NCBI GenBank assembly: GCA_030426665.1
Contig: JAUHYD010000001.1
Coordinates: 124,001-188,000 of the forward strand
Length of the DNA stretch: 64,000 nucleotides
Direction of reading: 5' to 3'
DNA from: Bacteroidia bacterium
Lineage (GTDB): Bacteria > Bacteroidota > Bacteroidia > Chitinophagales > Chitinophagaceae
Each line of letters starts with the position of its first letter. Position 1 is the first letter of the stretch. Positions 1 through 8,319 of the stretch are shown here, in pieces. The notes beneath the pieces are model-generated. The model worked only from the letters and a program-made list of their open reading frames with translations. It made no database searches and was not told the origin of the DNA. The position numbers and the translations under genes were made by a program.

Positions 1-2
1 TG

Positions 3-3000
3 GTATTGTACGGCGATTGCGGTCCGGCAAGTGCAGGGGTGTTTGCAACACTAGGTTCCCTTTCGGCTAACCCTAAAATTTGTATTTATGATGGAGCAAC
101 GCTTTTGCCAGGCATGCCAATCAGTCTTGGCAATGCGTCACCTTTAGCTGGAACAGAAATAACTCCCGTATGCCCTGACTCAATAGGCTTTACTCAGTGT
201 ACAGATCCTACCTTTACGATTCCAGGAATAAAGAAATTCGAATATTCGGGCACTTACACACTGCCCCATACATCAACACAATGGCGTTTTGTTTTCAACG
301 GAGATTACGGATCTGCAACTGCAGGTAGAGCTGCAGCAATCACCAACATTGGGTCGGGTACTACCATACAATTGGTTGACACATTGAATAACAGCACAGT
401 TCCTAATAATTCTAGCCCTATTATGACAGTAATACCGACTCCGTTCTTTTGTCTTAACCATGACAATGGTTATAGTCCCGGAGCTGTTGACGCAGATGGC
501 GACGACCTCATATTTGCGCTGGAACATGCCCCAAATGGAACCAGGACGTGCACTCTCGGAGGGCTTGTGACCTATACCGGCACAGCTTGGCCCGGCCAGC
601 TTATCACGCCCACGACGCCTTTGCGATGCGTCGCTACCTCTTATTCGTTTGATTCAACTACTGGCCAAATACTATTTCACCCTGATTACATACAGCGGGC
701 AGTGGTCGTGTATAATATCCGCGAATTTCGGGGAGGTGTGTTTGTCGGAAGCTGCCAGCGCGAAATGACATTTCTCGTACGTCCATGTGTTAATGTTCCA
801 CCGTCTGGCATATACAACAGTGCCTCTGCCGGGCTAATAACAGATAGTACCCATTTTCGGATATGCTCAGGTATGGGTGCTTTTTCTATTTTCATGAACC
901 CTACAGACCTTGAAGGGAATGACATTACGGTTAGTGCCTCGGGCCTACCTGCCGGTGCCACGTTCACTACTTCCGGAAATGGCACAACTGCTCCACACAG
1001 CACCTTTTCCTGGACAACAACCGGGGTCTCCCCTGGCTCTTATATTTTCTTTGTAACGTTCACAGATGATAATTGCCCTGAATCAGGTACATTGACTCGT
1101 GCCTTTACTGTTACTATTGACCCTGCGCCCACACCCATAACCGGCACTTTCACGGTGTGTGCAGGTACTACCACTCCCCTTGCCAATGCTACCCCAGGTG
1201 GTACATGGTCCAGTTCATCACCGTCCATAGCAACGGTAGCTACGACCGGGATAGTAACGGGTATTTCATCAGGTACAGCAGTAATTTCATACAACTTACC
1301 TTTCGGCTGTATTACGACCGCAACTGTTACGGTCGATACTTTTTCAGCAGGCGTCATTAGCGGACCACCCTCTGTCTGTGTGGGGGACACAATGACTTTA
1401 TCAGCCACCGCGCCCGGTGGCGTATGGAGTACGACTAGCAGTACCGTAAGCATATCGTCATCTGGTGTCGTTACCGGAGTGTCCATCGGGACTGCACTAA
1501 TTAGTTATACCACAACCGGGTTGTGCGGCACCCCGACGGCGACGACCATTGTTACCGTTGGGCTAGCTCCGACAGTGACGCCCATCACAGGACCTTCCGC
1601 TGTTTGTGTCGGCGGCGCTACCGCATTAGCAAGTTCAACACCCGGTGGTTCCTGGACAAGCATAGCAACAAGCGTTGCGACAATTTCGTCAAGTGGTGTC
1701 GTAACCGGTGTCTCGGGTGGCACTACAACAATAAGCTATACGATAACCAACAGTTGCGGCTCCGTAGCTGCGACAGCAATTATAACCGTAAACCCGCTAC
1801 CCACAACAACTCCCATAACAGGTCCGTCTGTTTTGTGCGTAGGGGATACGATAACACTAAGCAACGCTACGCCTGGCGGCACATGGAGCAGCAGTGGCGC
1901 TTCAGCCAGCGTAGATACCGGAGGCATTGTAACCGGCATAGCAAATGGCACTGCTACTATTTCCTATGCGGTCTCCAACAGTTGCGGGACATTATATACC
2001 ACTACAATTATTACTGTAAACACTTTGCCCGATCCCGGCACCATAACAGGCGGGCCAAATGTCTGTGAAGGCGCTACCGTAACACTTACTGAAAGTGTTG
2101 TGGGTGGCGTATGGTCAAGTGGTAGCACAAATGCAACCGTTTCTTCCAGCGGTGTTGTAGCGGGCATAACGGCAGGAACAGCCATTATCAGCTATTCAGT
2201 TACTAATATGTGTGGTACTACGGTTGCTACCATAGTGATAACCATTGACCCTCTACCTGTTGTTACCCCCATTACAGGAACGGGCATAATTTGTGTAGGC
2301 GCTACCACTACCTTAACCTGTACACCATCAGGAGGTGTATGGTCAAGCGGCGCCACCTCTGTAGCTACAATTTCACCAGTAGGCGTCGTAACCGGGATAT
2401 CCGGAGGCACTGCTACAATAAGCTATTCGGTCACTAATGGCTGCGGCACAGTCGCTGCAACTAAAGTTGTAACGGTGAATACGTTGCCATCTGTTGGACC
2501 CATCACAGGGCCCTCCGTTGTATGTGTAGGGTTAACAATACCTCTTAGCTGCGCTACGCCCGGTGGTATCTGGAGCAGCAGCGGCACTGCAACTGTAGGG
2601 CCTACCGGAATAGTAACCGGTGTGTCGGGTGGTGCCGCCACTATTTCTTATTCTGTTTCCAATAGCTGCGGCACTAGTTATGTAATCAGGGTTATTACTG
2701 TGAATAATTTCCCTGATCCTGGGCTTATATCTGGCCCTTCCATGGTTTGCGAAGGGGCAACAATAACACTTTCCGAAACCGTTTCTGGAGGTACGTGGTC
2801 GGGGGGAAGCCCCAACGCAAGTGTTTCTGCCGCAGGTGTCGTAACAGGGCTGACAGCGGGCACTGCAGTTATCAGTTACACGGTAACAAATAGTTGCGGT
2901 AGTGTCTCTGCAACACACATTGTTACTATAGAGCCAACACCCAGCGCGGGAGTGATAACAGGACCCAACCATGTATGCCAAGGAAGTAGCATTACATTAT

Positions 3001-5072
3001 CAAATGCCGTTACAGGTGGTTCCTGGAGCAGTAGCAGTAGTAATGCCACGATTAGTGTTGTTGGCGCCGTAACGGGTGTGACCCACGGCACAGCCACTAT
3101 TTCTTATACAGTCACACTAGGTATGTGTACCGCATACACTACTTATATGGTTACGGTCGATCCGCTGCCCGATGCCGGTGTTATTTCCGGGGGACCTATG
3201 GTTTGCACCGATAATGTAATAACAATGATAGATGCTGCGCCGGGCGGCGTGTGGAGTTGCTCAGCCAATGCATCCATTACATCAACCGGGGTACTCACCG
3301 GACTAACAGTTGGTACGGCTACTGTAAGTTATACAGTTACTAATAGTTGCGGTACGGATGTCGCAACATCAGTAATAACAATAAATCTCACACCCGATAC
3401 GGGAACGATATCAGGCCTTGACAGGGTTTGTGAGGGTGCTAATACTACGTTGACGGCATCGGTAGGTGGTGGTGTTTGGAGTAGCAGCACCTTATCTGTA
3501 GCATACGTTACCCCTACAGGTTCCGTACATGGTGTCTCCACCGGGACGGCTGTTATCTCTTATACCGTAAGCAATGCATATTGCACTGCGTTTACTACTA
3601 AAATTGTTACGGTCGATCCTTTAGCTGTTCCGGGTACTATTATTGGAAGATCATCATTATGTGAAGGGGATAGTATTGCGTTAACCAGTTCAATGTCAGG
3701 TGGCGTATGGAGCATGAGCGGCGGATCAGGGGCAACCCTTTCAACTACAGGCTTACTGACAGCAGTGACCGCTGGCACTGTAATGGTGAGTTACACCGTT
3801 ACTAATATATGCGGACCGGTAACTGCTACCAAACTGATCACCATTAATCCGTTACCTGACCCCGGAAATATTATCGGCCCTCACATAGTTTGCCTCGGCA
3901 CAACGGTTTCATTTAATAATGGAGTTGTTGCAGGTGGTGTTTGGGGCAGCACCAATACTAGTGTCGCAACTATAAGTGTGCTTGGTTTGGTCACTCCGGT
4001 TTCGGTTGGTACTACTCTGATCACTTATATTGTCACAAATAGCGCCGGATGCAACAGTACCATTAGCCATGTAGTTACCGTATCGCCACTGCCGCCTCCC
4101 GGGGTAATTTCGGGTCCCTCGACCGTGTGTATTAATGCCACAATACAACTTACTGAGACGGAAAGCGGTGGAACATGGAGCAGCAGCGATATCTATGTCG
4201 CACCGATAAACAGCATAACCGGTAAAGTGCATACTCTTGCTCCTGGTAATGTAGTCATAACGTATACAACTGCTCCAAATGGAGCAGGTTGTGTAAACAT
4301 AGCAACATACCCATTGACTCTATTACTTAATTCTCCGGTAATAATTTATGAAAAACTATCTGATGTGAGTTGTTTTGGGAATAGCGATGGAAGTATTTCA
4401 GTAACCCCTTCGGGTGGGGCTGGTCCCTGGCAGTACATTTGGAAAAATGGGGTTACTAGGCCTGCGATTGCAAACCTTACCGCTGGGCATTATGGTGTCG
4501 AAGTCATAGATGAGTCATCTAAATGTTCGGGCAAAAAAGACTACATAATTAATGAACCTGATCCAATAGAGTTGTTGCCTTCAGTAAAAAACGATGAATG
4601 TAACATGGCCAACGGGTCTATAAAGTTGGCTGTAAACGGTGGCACCACACCCTATTTTTATAAATGGTATGATAATAGTACTTCAGATGGCGTGGCAGGC
4701 CTGCTGCCCGGCACGTATGATGTAGAAGTTTCTGACAACAACCAGTGCAAAGAAAAGCTTGCAATTGATGTTTTAGAAGGAGATTGTGACGAAATCAATG
4801 TGCACAATGGGATATCTCCCAATGAGGATGGTGTAAATGACCTATGGATTATTGGGGGCTTGCAGAATTATCCTAATAACCTTGTACAACTGTTCGACAA
4901 ATGGGGGGATAAAGTATTTGAGCAAAGGGGGTATGATAACAAATGGGGCGGCCGGGGCCTCAATGGGTCAGAAGTACCTGATGGAACATATTTCTACCTC
5001 ATAAGACTGAATGCCGATAACGGTGCTGGTGGCAAGAATGTTTTGACCGGACCTTTGTTGATAAAGAGATAA
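3..5072 (+). CDS. Giant Big2/Ig-like repeat surface protein with T9SS type B (gliding-motility C-terminal) sorting domain; 5' end missing
   Basis: The reading frame is open to the left edge, so the signal peptide and N terminus lie outside; the first TTG in frame is probably internal. Visible are an N-terminal region of about 370 residues with paired cysteines, then 14 Ig-like repeats of about 70-76 residues (pattern ITGP..VC.G, PGG.WSS, ISY), two SprB-type repeats (DVSCFGNSDGSI and KNDECNMANGSI), and a C-terminal CHU_C/TIGR04131-like domain starting near ISPNEDGVNDLW. In the family this domain marks T9SS type B cargo that ends up on the cell surface or is secreted. A PorP/SprF gene follows 4 bp after the stop codon, as in sprB-sprF pairs. 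A role in adhesion or gliding is inferred; the ligand is unknown. Confidence 0.9.
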   Translation, partial: VLYGDCGPASAGVFATLGSLSANPKICIYDGATLLPGMPISLGNASPLAGTEITPVCPDSIGFTQCTDPTFTIPGIKKFEYSGTYTLPHTSTQWRFVFNGDYGSATAGRAAAITNIGSGTTIQLVDTLNNSTVPNNSSPIMTVIPTPFFCLNHDNGYSPGAVDADGDDLIFALEHAPNGTRTCTLGGLVTYTGTAWPGQLITPTTPLRCVATSYSFDSTTGQILFHPDYIQRAVVVYNIREFRGGVFVGSCQREMTFLVRPCVNVPPSGIYNSASAGLITDSTHFRICSGMGAFSIFMNPTDLEGNDITVSASGLPAGATFTTSGNGTTAPHSTFSWTTTGVSPGSYIFFVTFTDDNCPESGTLTRAFTVTIDPAPTPITGTFTVCAGTTTPLANATPGGTWSSSSPSIATVATTGIVTGISSGTAVISYNLPFGCITTATVTVDTFSAGVISGPPSVCVGDTMTLSATAPGGVWSTTSSTVSISSSGVVTGVSIGTALISYTTTGLCGTPTATTIVTVGLAPTVTPITGPSAVCVGGATALASSTPGGSWTSIATSVATISSSGVVTGVSGGTTTISYTITNSCGSVAATAIITVNPLPTTTPITGPSVLCVGDTITLSNATPGGTWSSSGASASVDTGGIVTGIANGTATISYAVSNSCGTLYTTTIITVNTLPDPGTITGGPNVCEGATVTLTESVVGGVWSSGSTNATVSSSGVVAGITAGTAIISYSVTNMCGTTVATIVITIDPLPVVTPITGTGIICVGATTTLTCTPSGGVWSSGATSVATISPVGVVTGISGGTATISYSVTNGCGTVAATKVVTVNTLPSVGPITGPSVVCVGLTIPLSCATPGGIWSSSGTATVGPTGIVTGVSGGAATISYSVSNSCGTSYVIRVITVNNFPDPGLISGPSMVCEGATITLSETVSGGTWSGGSPNASVSAAGVVTGLTAGTAVISYTVTNSCGSVSATHIVTIEPTPSAGVITGPNHVCQGSSITLSNAVTGGSWSSSSSNATISVVGAVTGVTHGTATISYTVTLGMCTAYTTYMVTVDPLPDAGVISGGPMVCTDNVITMIDAAPGGVWSCSANASITSTGVLTGLTVGTATVSYTVTNSCGTDVATSVITINLTPDTGTISGLDRVCEGANTTLTASVGGGVWSSSTLSVAYVTPTGSVHGVSTGTAVISYTVSNAYCTAFTTKIVTVDPLAVPGTIIGRSSLCEGDSIALTSSMSGGVWSMSGGSGATLSTTGLLTAVTAGTVMVSYTVTNICGPVTATKLITINPLPDPGNIIGPHIVCLGTTVSFNNGVVAGGVWGSTNTSVATISVLGLVTPVSVGTTLITYIVTNSAGCNSTISHVVTVSPLPPPGVISGPSTVCINATIQLTETESGGTWSSSDIYVAPINSITGKVHTLAPGNVVITYTTAPNGAGCVNIATYPLTLLLNSPVIIYEKLSDVSCFGNSDGSISVTPSGGAGPWQYIWKNGVTRPAIANLTAGHYGVEVIDESSKCSGKKDYIINEPDPIELLPSVKNDECNMANGSIKLAVNGGTTPYFYKWYDNSTSDGVAGLLPGTYDVEVSDNNQCKEKLAIDVLEGDCDEINVHNGISPNEDGVNDLWIIGGLQNYPNNLVQLFDKWGDKVFEQRGYDNKWGGRGLNGSEVPDGTYFYLIRLNADNGAGGKNVLTGPLLIKR
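1134..4326 (+). repeat. Array of 14 tandem Ig-like (Big2-type) coding repeats
   Basis: Fourteen in-frame units of roughly 210-230 bp follow each other. Each encodes an opening ITGP/ISGP, a VC.G cysteine, PGGxWSS, a GVVTG turn and a closing ISYxVTNxCG plus TVNPLP linker. Units differ at many positions, so this is a diverged array rather than a fresh expansion. The periodicity also creates regularly spaced antisense open frames that are not genes. Confidence 0.85.
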
Positions 5073-5076
5073 TGGT

Positions 5077-6048
5077 ATGTTGTGTAAAAGAGCAATTCAT
5101 ATATTAATCCTGTTTTTTGTCGTGTTGCAATTTTGTCCTTTTCAATCATTGGGACAGAGTGACCAGCACTATACAATGTTCCTTTACAATAAGTTGCTGT
5201 ACAATCCCGGTTATGCCGGCAGCAAGAATATCACCAGCATAAATACTGATTACCGCGATCAGTGGTCTGGTATTGAAGGTGCCCCAAAAACGTTTAATGC
5301 GGCCATTGACGCGCCGATTGGCACATATATGCTCCCGTTCAGAAAGGTGGCGGTAGGTGGTAGTATCGCCAGCGAAAAAATAGGTGTGGAAAGCAATACC
5401 AATGTTATGGGTTATTATGCATACCGTATCCAGCAAAAAAACACAATAGTATCGTTTGGCCTACGGGCTGGTGTGAAAATGTACAGTGCCTATTATAGCC
5501 AGTTGAACCTTGTTCAACAAAATGATCTGAGTATGACGCAGGATGTAAGAAATGCTGTTCTGCCCAATGCCGGTGCAGGCATTTACTGGTACGGCGATGA
5601 CTTTTATGCTGGTATCTCTGTACCCAATCTCCTTCAGAATTATTATGACAAAAAACAAAGCCGAAATTCCAGGGCAAAGGAAGTAAGGGGGTATTACGCC
5701 TGCGCAGGATATGTAGCTACAGTAAATGAGGTCGTTAAGATAGAACCCCAGCTACTAATGCGATATGCAGGCAATCATATTTATAAGCTGCCTTTTAATT
5801 GCGATTTCAATGTTTCAGGAGTGTTCTATGATAGGCTCATGACCGGTCTTACTTACCGCACCGACAAATCTTTTGAGTTTATTGTCCATATTCAGGCAAC
5901 CAGGAATATTAACGTTGGTTATGCCTATGATTATCTTATGTCTGAGTTACGGAGCTACGACCGTGGCGCTCATGAAATAGTCATTGGTTTCGATCTTATC
6001 CGCGATAATTCAAAGTATCTTACTCCACGTATTATCCGAGCATTCTAA
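5077..6048 (+). CDS. PorP/SprF family T9SS outer-membrane protein
   Basis: A 323-residue protein with a signal peptide ending near SLGQ (residue 27) and the family hallmark DQHYTMFLYNKLLYNPGYAG just after it, then alternating amphipathic strands consistent with an outer-membrane beta barrel. PorP/SprF proteins work with the type IX secretion system; SprF-like members are each needed for secretion or anchoring of one adjacent cargo with a type B C-terminal domain. This gene starts 4 bp after the giant type B protein, so it is probably its dedicated partner. It is not the porP of the core operon, which would normally sit next to porK/gldK, and gldKLMN lies 48 kb away here. Confidence 0.92.
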   Translation: MLCKRAIHILILFFVVLQFCPFQSLGQSDQHYTMFLYNKLLYNPGYAGSKNITSINTDYRDQWSGIEGAPKTFNAAIDAPIGTYMLPFRKVAVGGSIASEKIGVESNTNVMGYYAYRIQQKNTIVSFGLRAGVKMYSAYYSQLNLVQQNDLSMTQDVRNAVLPNAGAGIYWYGDDFYAGISVPNLLQNYYDKKQSRNSRAKEVRGYYACAGYVATVNEVVKIEPQLLMRYAGNHIYKLPFNCDFNVSGVFYDRLMTGLTYRTDKSFEFIVHIQATRNINVGYAYDYLMSELRSYDRGAHEIVIGFDLIRDNSKYLTPRIIRAF

Positions 6049-6057
6049 GCCGATTTT

Positions 6058-7353
6058 ATGAAAATAACTGTGTTTGCAATATTTCTCATTCTTCTTTTGC
6101 CATGCAATCAGCTATGCGCTAAGGAGAATTTGGATTTGGTCAAGGGTAATTACTATTACGCTCACCTCGCATTTTATGATGCCATTCCTTACTACGAAAG
6201 AGTAGCAGTTTCTGGGGGAAACATACAAGTGTTTTCACGGTTAGGCGATTGTTACCGACTCACCGGCAACATGGAAAATGCCGCAAAGTGGTACAAGAAT
6301 GCAATAGATACAGGAAGGTATACCGACATAGTGTTGCTCAGGTATGGGCAAATGCTTATGGGATTGGCACAGTATGAAGAGGCTGCAAAATGGCTGATGA
6401 AATATCAGAAAAACCACCTAAATGACAGGAGAGTAGCCAATCTGATTGCTGGATGCTGGTCGGCGCCGGAAATACTAAAAAAGCCTGTAAAAGGCAATGT
6501 GGTTTTACTTGAGTTTAACACAGATCACTCTGAGTTTGCGCCTACAATGTGGAACGGAAATCTTGTTTTCTCGGCGGATACAGCTGTGAACTTAAACAAG
6601 AAAAGAAACAAATGGACAGGGAATTCATACTACAATATTTATGCAATGCCATGCGATGGATCAGGGAATTGTGATGGGGATTATATCCCTTTGGGCACAT
6701 CCAAAAATGTGAATATAAGGTGGCATGATGGTCCATGCACGTTTAATGCAGGTGGGGATACGATGTATTTTACACGCACGAGGTACAACGATAAATTTTA
6801 TAATAGAGGTTCAATTGCTAACAAAGATTCTATTGTGGTCCTGGAGACCATGATAGCTACAGAATTTGATGAAGCAACACTTAAATTCAATAAAGTCAGC
6901 CCATTCGTCTTCAACAGTACCCGCTACTCCGTAGCACACCCAACTATAAGCCCAAATGGCTCAATGTTGATATTCAGCTCAACTATGCTTGGCAGCGGAC
7001 CTGACATTTATATGTGTTTCAAAAATAAAATAGGCAAATGGCTTAGGCCACAAAAATTAGACAGCACAATTAATACTGAAGGGGACGAGGTTTTTCCATT
7101 CTTTGCAGATGACAGTACTTTATTTTTTGCTTCAGATGGTCATGAGGGACTAGGTGGGCTTGACATATATGTCTCACATTGGGACAAAGTAACTCACACT
7201 TTCACTCATCCAACGAATGTTGGCGCACCAATAAATTCGTCCTATGATGACATCTCAATGGCACTCTTCTCAGATGGTACAGGAGGTTATTTTTCGTCAA
7301 ACAGGCCAGCAGAAAAAAAGAGCGACAATATTTATTTCTATAAAAAGGAATAA
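6058..7353 (+). CDS. TPR and PD40 beta-propeller protein, PorE-like but without an OmpA domain
   Basis: A 431-residue exported protein (signal peptide about 1-21, LLPCNQLCA). Residues about 24-140 form TPR-like helices (YYAHLAFYDAIPYYERVAV, NMENAAKWYKNAI). Residues about 160-430 carry PD40/WD40-like propeller blades (FAPTMWNGNLVFSAD, HPTISPNGSMLIFSS, DEVFPFFADDSTLFFASDG, GLGGLDIYVS). Relatives in T9SS loci (PorE-like) continue into a C-terminal OmpA peptidoglycan-binding domain; this one stops after the propeller. It starts 9 bp after the PorP/SprF gene, so the three genes look like one export operon. Either the anchoring domain is supplied by another protein, or this branch never had it. Confidence 0.85.
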   Translation: MKITVFAIFLILLLPCNQLCAKENLDLVKGNYYYAHLAFYDAIPYYERVAVSGGNIQVFSRLGDCYRLTGNMENAAKWYKNAIDTGRYTDIVLLRYGQMLMGLAQYEEAAKWLMKYQKNHLNDRRVANLIAGCWSAPEILKKPVKGNVVLLEFNTDHSEFAPTMWNGNLVFSADTAVNLNKKRNKWTGNSYYNIYAMPCDGSGNCDGDYIPLGTSKNVNIRWHDGPCTFNAGGDTMYFTRTRYNDKFYNRGSIANKDSIVVLETMIATEFDEATLKFNKVSPFVFNSTRYSVAHPTISPNGSMLIFSSTMLGSGPDIYMCFKNKIGKWLRPQKLDSTINTEGDEVFPFFADDSTLFFASDGHEGLGGLDIYVSHWDKVTHTFTHPTNVGAPINSSYDDISMALFSDGTGGYFSSNRPAEKKSDNIYFYKKE

Positions 7354-7488
7354 TTGCTCGTTTCCTCTGTTCTATATGTACAACCATTCCGTGTATAAAT
7401 CAGAATATTTCAACCGCAAATTTGTACTACCGCAAAACAATTGACTACTACAAATGGCTTTCAGTATTGCTGTGCCGTTTAAAACAGA

Positions 7489-7520
7489 AACGCCCTGAAA
7501 AAATTGATTATCACGGCGTT
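7489..7520 (-). terminator. Possible intrinsic terminator beyond the tRNA/GIY-YIG array
   Basis: Read leftwards, AACGCC-G-TGA pairs with TCA-G-GGCGTT around a 12-base loop, followed by TTTCTGTTTT. It lies just past the last tRNA remnant and could be the ancestral tRNA-Asp terminator, displaced by the insertions. The stem has one mismatch. Confidence 0.35.
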
Positions 7521-7535
7521 GTATTCTATTTCTTG

Positions 7536-7606
7536 CGGACCGGACGGGATTCGAACACGTCCCAACCAAAGGTCGGGACCGTGACAGGACGACATTCTAA
7601 CCAGCT
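7536..7606 (-). pseudogene. tRNA-Asp remnant 1 (distal, most decayed)
   Basis: Read on the minus strand it keeps the D-loop (AGCTGGTTAGAAT), the anticodon loop CTGTCAC (GTC), a T-loop TTCGAAT and the 3' acceptor strand CCGGTCCG. The 5' acceptor strand is gone. The 3' side of the anticodon stem and the variable loop are replaced by a GTCCCGACC/GGTTGGGAC hairpin. The T-stem has a further G-to-T change (GTGTTCGAATCCC). It cannot fold as a normal tRNA. The stop codon of the adjacent GIY-YIG gene lies in its D-loop. Confidence 0.8.
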
Positions 7607-7857
7607 ATGTTTTTTGACGAAGCAATCAATCCCTCAATTTGCTTGTGACTATATTTTTTTAGTGCCTTTTCCCTGATCAATGCTTCTTTTTTCGTTGGCA
7701 ACTTTTCCACATAAACTAACTTCCAGGGTCGCTTACCGGCAGTATAATGGCTTTCTCCATTATTGTGTTGTAATAGTCGCACCTGAGGATTTTCTGAAAA
7801 TCCTTTGTAGTAGCTTTCATCTACTTCACTCCGAATAATATAAACGTAAAAACCCAT
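7597..7857 (-). CDS. Small GIY-YIG nuclease-domain protein, copy A (distal)
   Basis: An 86-residue stand-alone GIY-YIG domain of the COG2827/UPF0213 type. Visible are the modified GIY...YIG pair (FYVYIIRS and YYKGFS), the catalytic-helix arginine (NPQVRLLQHNNG), KRPWKLVYVEK, and the glutamate-containing helix KKEALIREKALKKY. The start is the ATG of MGFYVY; an upstream ATG would add only an untypical MLFKGFWIFRGF leader. The TAG stop falls inside the D-loop of the tRNA-Asp remnant. The protein is nearly identical to copy B. Relatives are small predicted DNases of unknown role; the placement between tRNA copies suggests a part in mobility, which is inference. Confidence 0.85.
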   Translation of the reverse strand: MGFYVYIIRSEVDESYYKGFSENPQVRLLQHNNGESHYTAGKRPWKLVYVEKLPTKKEALIREKALKKYSHKQIEGLIASSKNIAG

Positions 7858-7891
7858 AAATCCACGGAAAATCCAAAATCCCTTAAACAAC

Positions 7892-7917
7892 AAAGCTCCA
7901 CATTTCTGTGAAGCTTT
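7892..7917 (-). terminator. Hairpin between tRNA remnant 2 and GIY-YIG copy A
   Basis: Minus strand AAAGCT-T-CACA, GAAA loop, TGTG-G-AGCTTT, then GTTGTTT. It is the same as the hairpin after the intact tRNA, so it is part of the repeated unit. It may act as a weak terminator or an RNA processing element. Confidence 0.35.
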
Positions 7918-7921
7918 TTTG

Positions 7922-8000
7922 CGGACCGGACGGGATTCGAACCCGTCCCAACCGAAGGTCGGGACCGTGACAGGACGACATTCTAACCAACTGCACTACC
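7922..8000 (-). pseudogene. tRNA-Asp remnant 2 (middle)
   Basis: On the minus strand this copy runs from GGTAGTGCAG through the D-loop, the CTGTCAC anticodon loop (GTC), an inserted GTCCCGACC-TTC-GGTTGGGAC hairpin, an intact T-arm GGGTTCGAATCCC and CCGGTCCG. Only the first five acceptor bases (GGACC) are missing at the 5' end. The D-stem and anticodon stem are mismatched (TCGTC cannot pair with GGTCC). It is probably not a functional tRNA, although its T-arm and 3' acceptor strand look normal. Confidence 0.82.
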
Positions 8001-8255
8001 TACTATATTTTTTGACGAACCAATCAAACCCTCTATTTGCTTGTGACTATATTTTTTTAGTGCCTTTTCCCTGATCAATGCTTCTTTTTTCGTTGGCAAC
8101 TTTTCCACATAAACTAACTTCCAGGGTCGCTTACCGGCAGTATAATGGCTTTCTCCATTATTGTGTTGTAATAGTCGCACCTGAGGATTTTCTGAAAATC
8201 CTTTGTAGTAGCTTTCATCTACTTCACTCCGAATAATATAAACGTAAAAACCCAT
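7983..8255 (-). CDS. Small GIY-YIG nuclease-domain protein, copy B (next to intact tRNA)
   Basis: A 90-residue GIY-YIG domain protein, the same as copy A except near its C terminus (GLIGSSKNIVGSAVG against GLIASSKNIAG). Its last codons read into the tRNA-Asp remnant, and the stop is the TAG of the remnant's D-loop GGTTAG. I start it at the ATG of MGFYVYIIRS. The open frame continues upstream through the whole tRNA-Asp, but VVQLVRMPPCHGGGRGFESR is just a translated tRNA. It has the same motifs as copy A, so both may be active. No partner gene is visible. Confidence 0.87.
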   Translation of the reverse strand: MGFYVYIIRSEVDESYYKGFSENPQVRLLQHNNGESHYTAGKRPWKLVYVEKLPTKKEALIREKALKKYSHKQIEGLIGSSKNIVGSAVG

Positions 8256-8289
8256 AAATCCACGGAAAATCCAAAATCCCTTAAACAAC

Positions 8290-8315
8290 AAAGCTCCACA
8301 TTTCTGTGAAGCTTT
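8290..8315 (-). terminator. Hairpin just after tRNA-Asp, possible terminator
   Basis: Five bases after the tRNA 3' end, the minus strand has AAAGCT-T-CACA, GAAA, TGTG-G-AGCTTT followed by GTTGTTT. A GAAA-capped stem with a T-rich tail fits an intrinsic terminator for the tRNA. If so, the GIY-YIG genes are cut off from the tRNA promoter unless read-through occurs. Confidence 0.45.
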
Positions 8316-8319
8316 TTTG

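Larger units (their letters stand above)
7535..8318 (-). repeat. Two tandem units (386 and 398 bp), each GIY-YIG gene plus tRNA-Asp remnant
   Basis: Unit A is 7535-7920 and unit B is 7921-8318. Each begins, on the minus strand, just after a tRNA-Asp 3' end, with a hairpin, then a GIY-YIG gene, then a tRNA-Asp-like remnant. From the hairpin to most of the nuclease gene the units look identical. They differ by a few substitutions near the gene's 3' end and by about 12 bp missing from unit A at the gene/remnant junction. The intact tRNA-Asp heads the array on the promoter side. Confidence 0.9.

Noticed and set aside
1040-3780. Regularly spaced antisense open frames of about 70 codons within the Big2 array
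   Set aside because: They recur with the repeat period, have no start signals, and are shadows of the sense repeats.
1134-4326. Periodic repeats that could suggest a CRISPR array
   Set aside because: The period is about 220 bp, units are coding and diverged, and no cas gene is present.
7922-8000. Counting the middle tRNA-like sequence as a second functional tRNA-Asp
   Set aside because: It lacks the 5' acceptor bases and its anticodon stem cannot pair.
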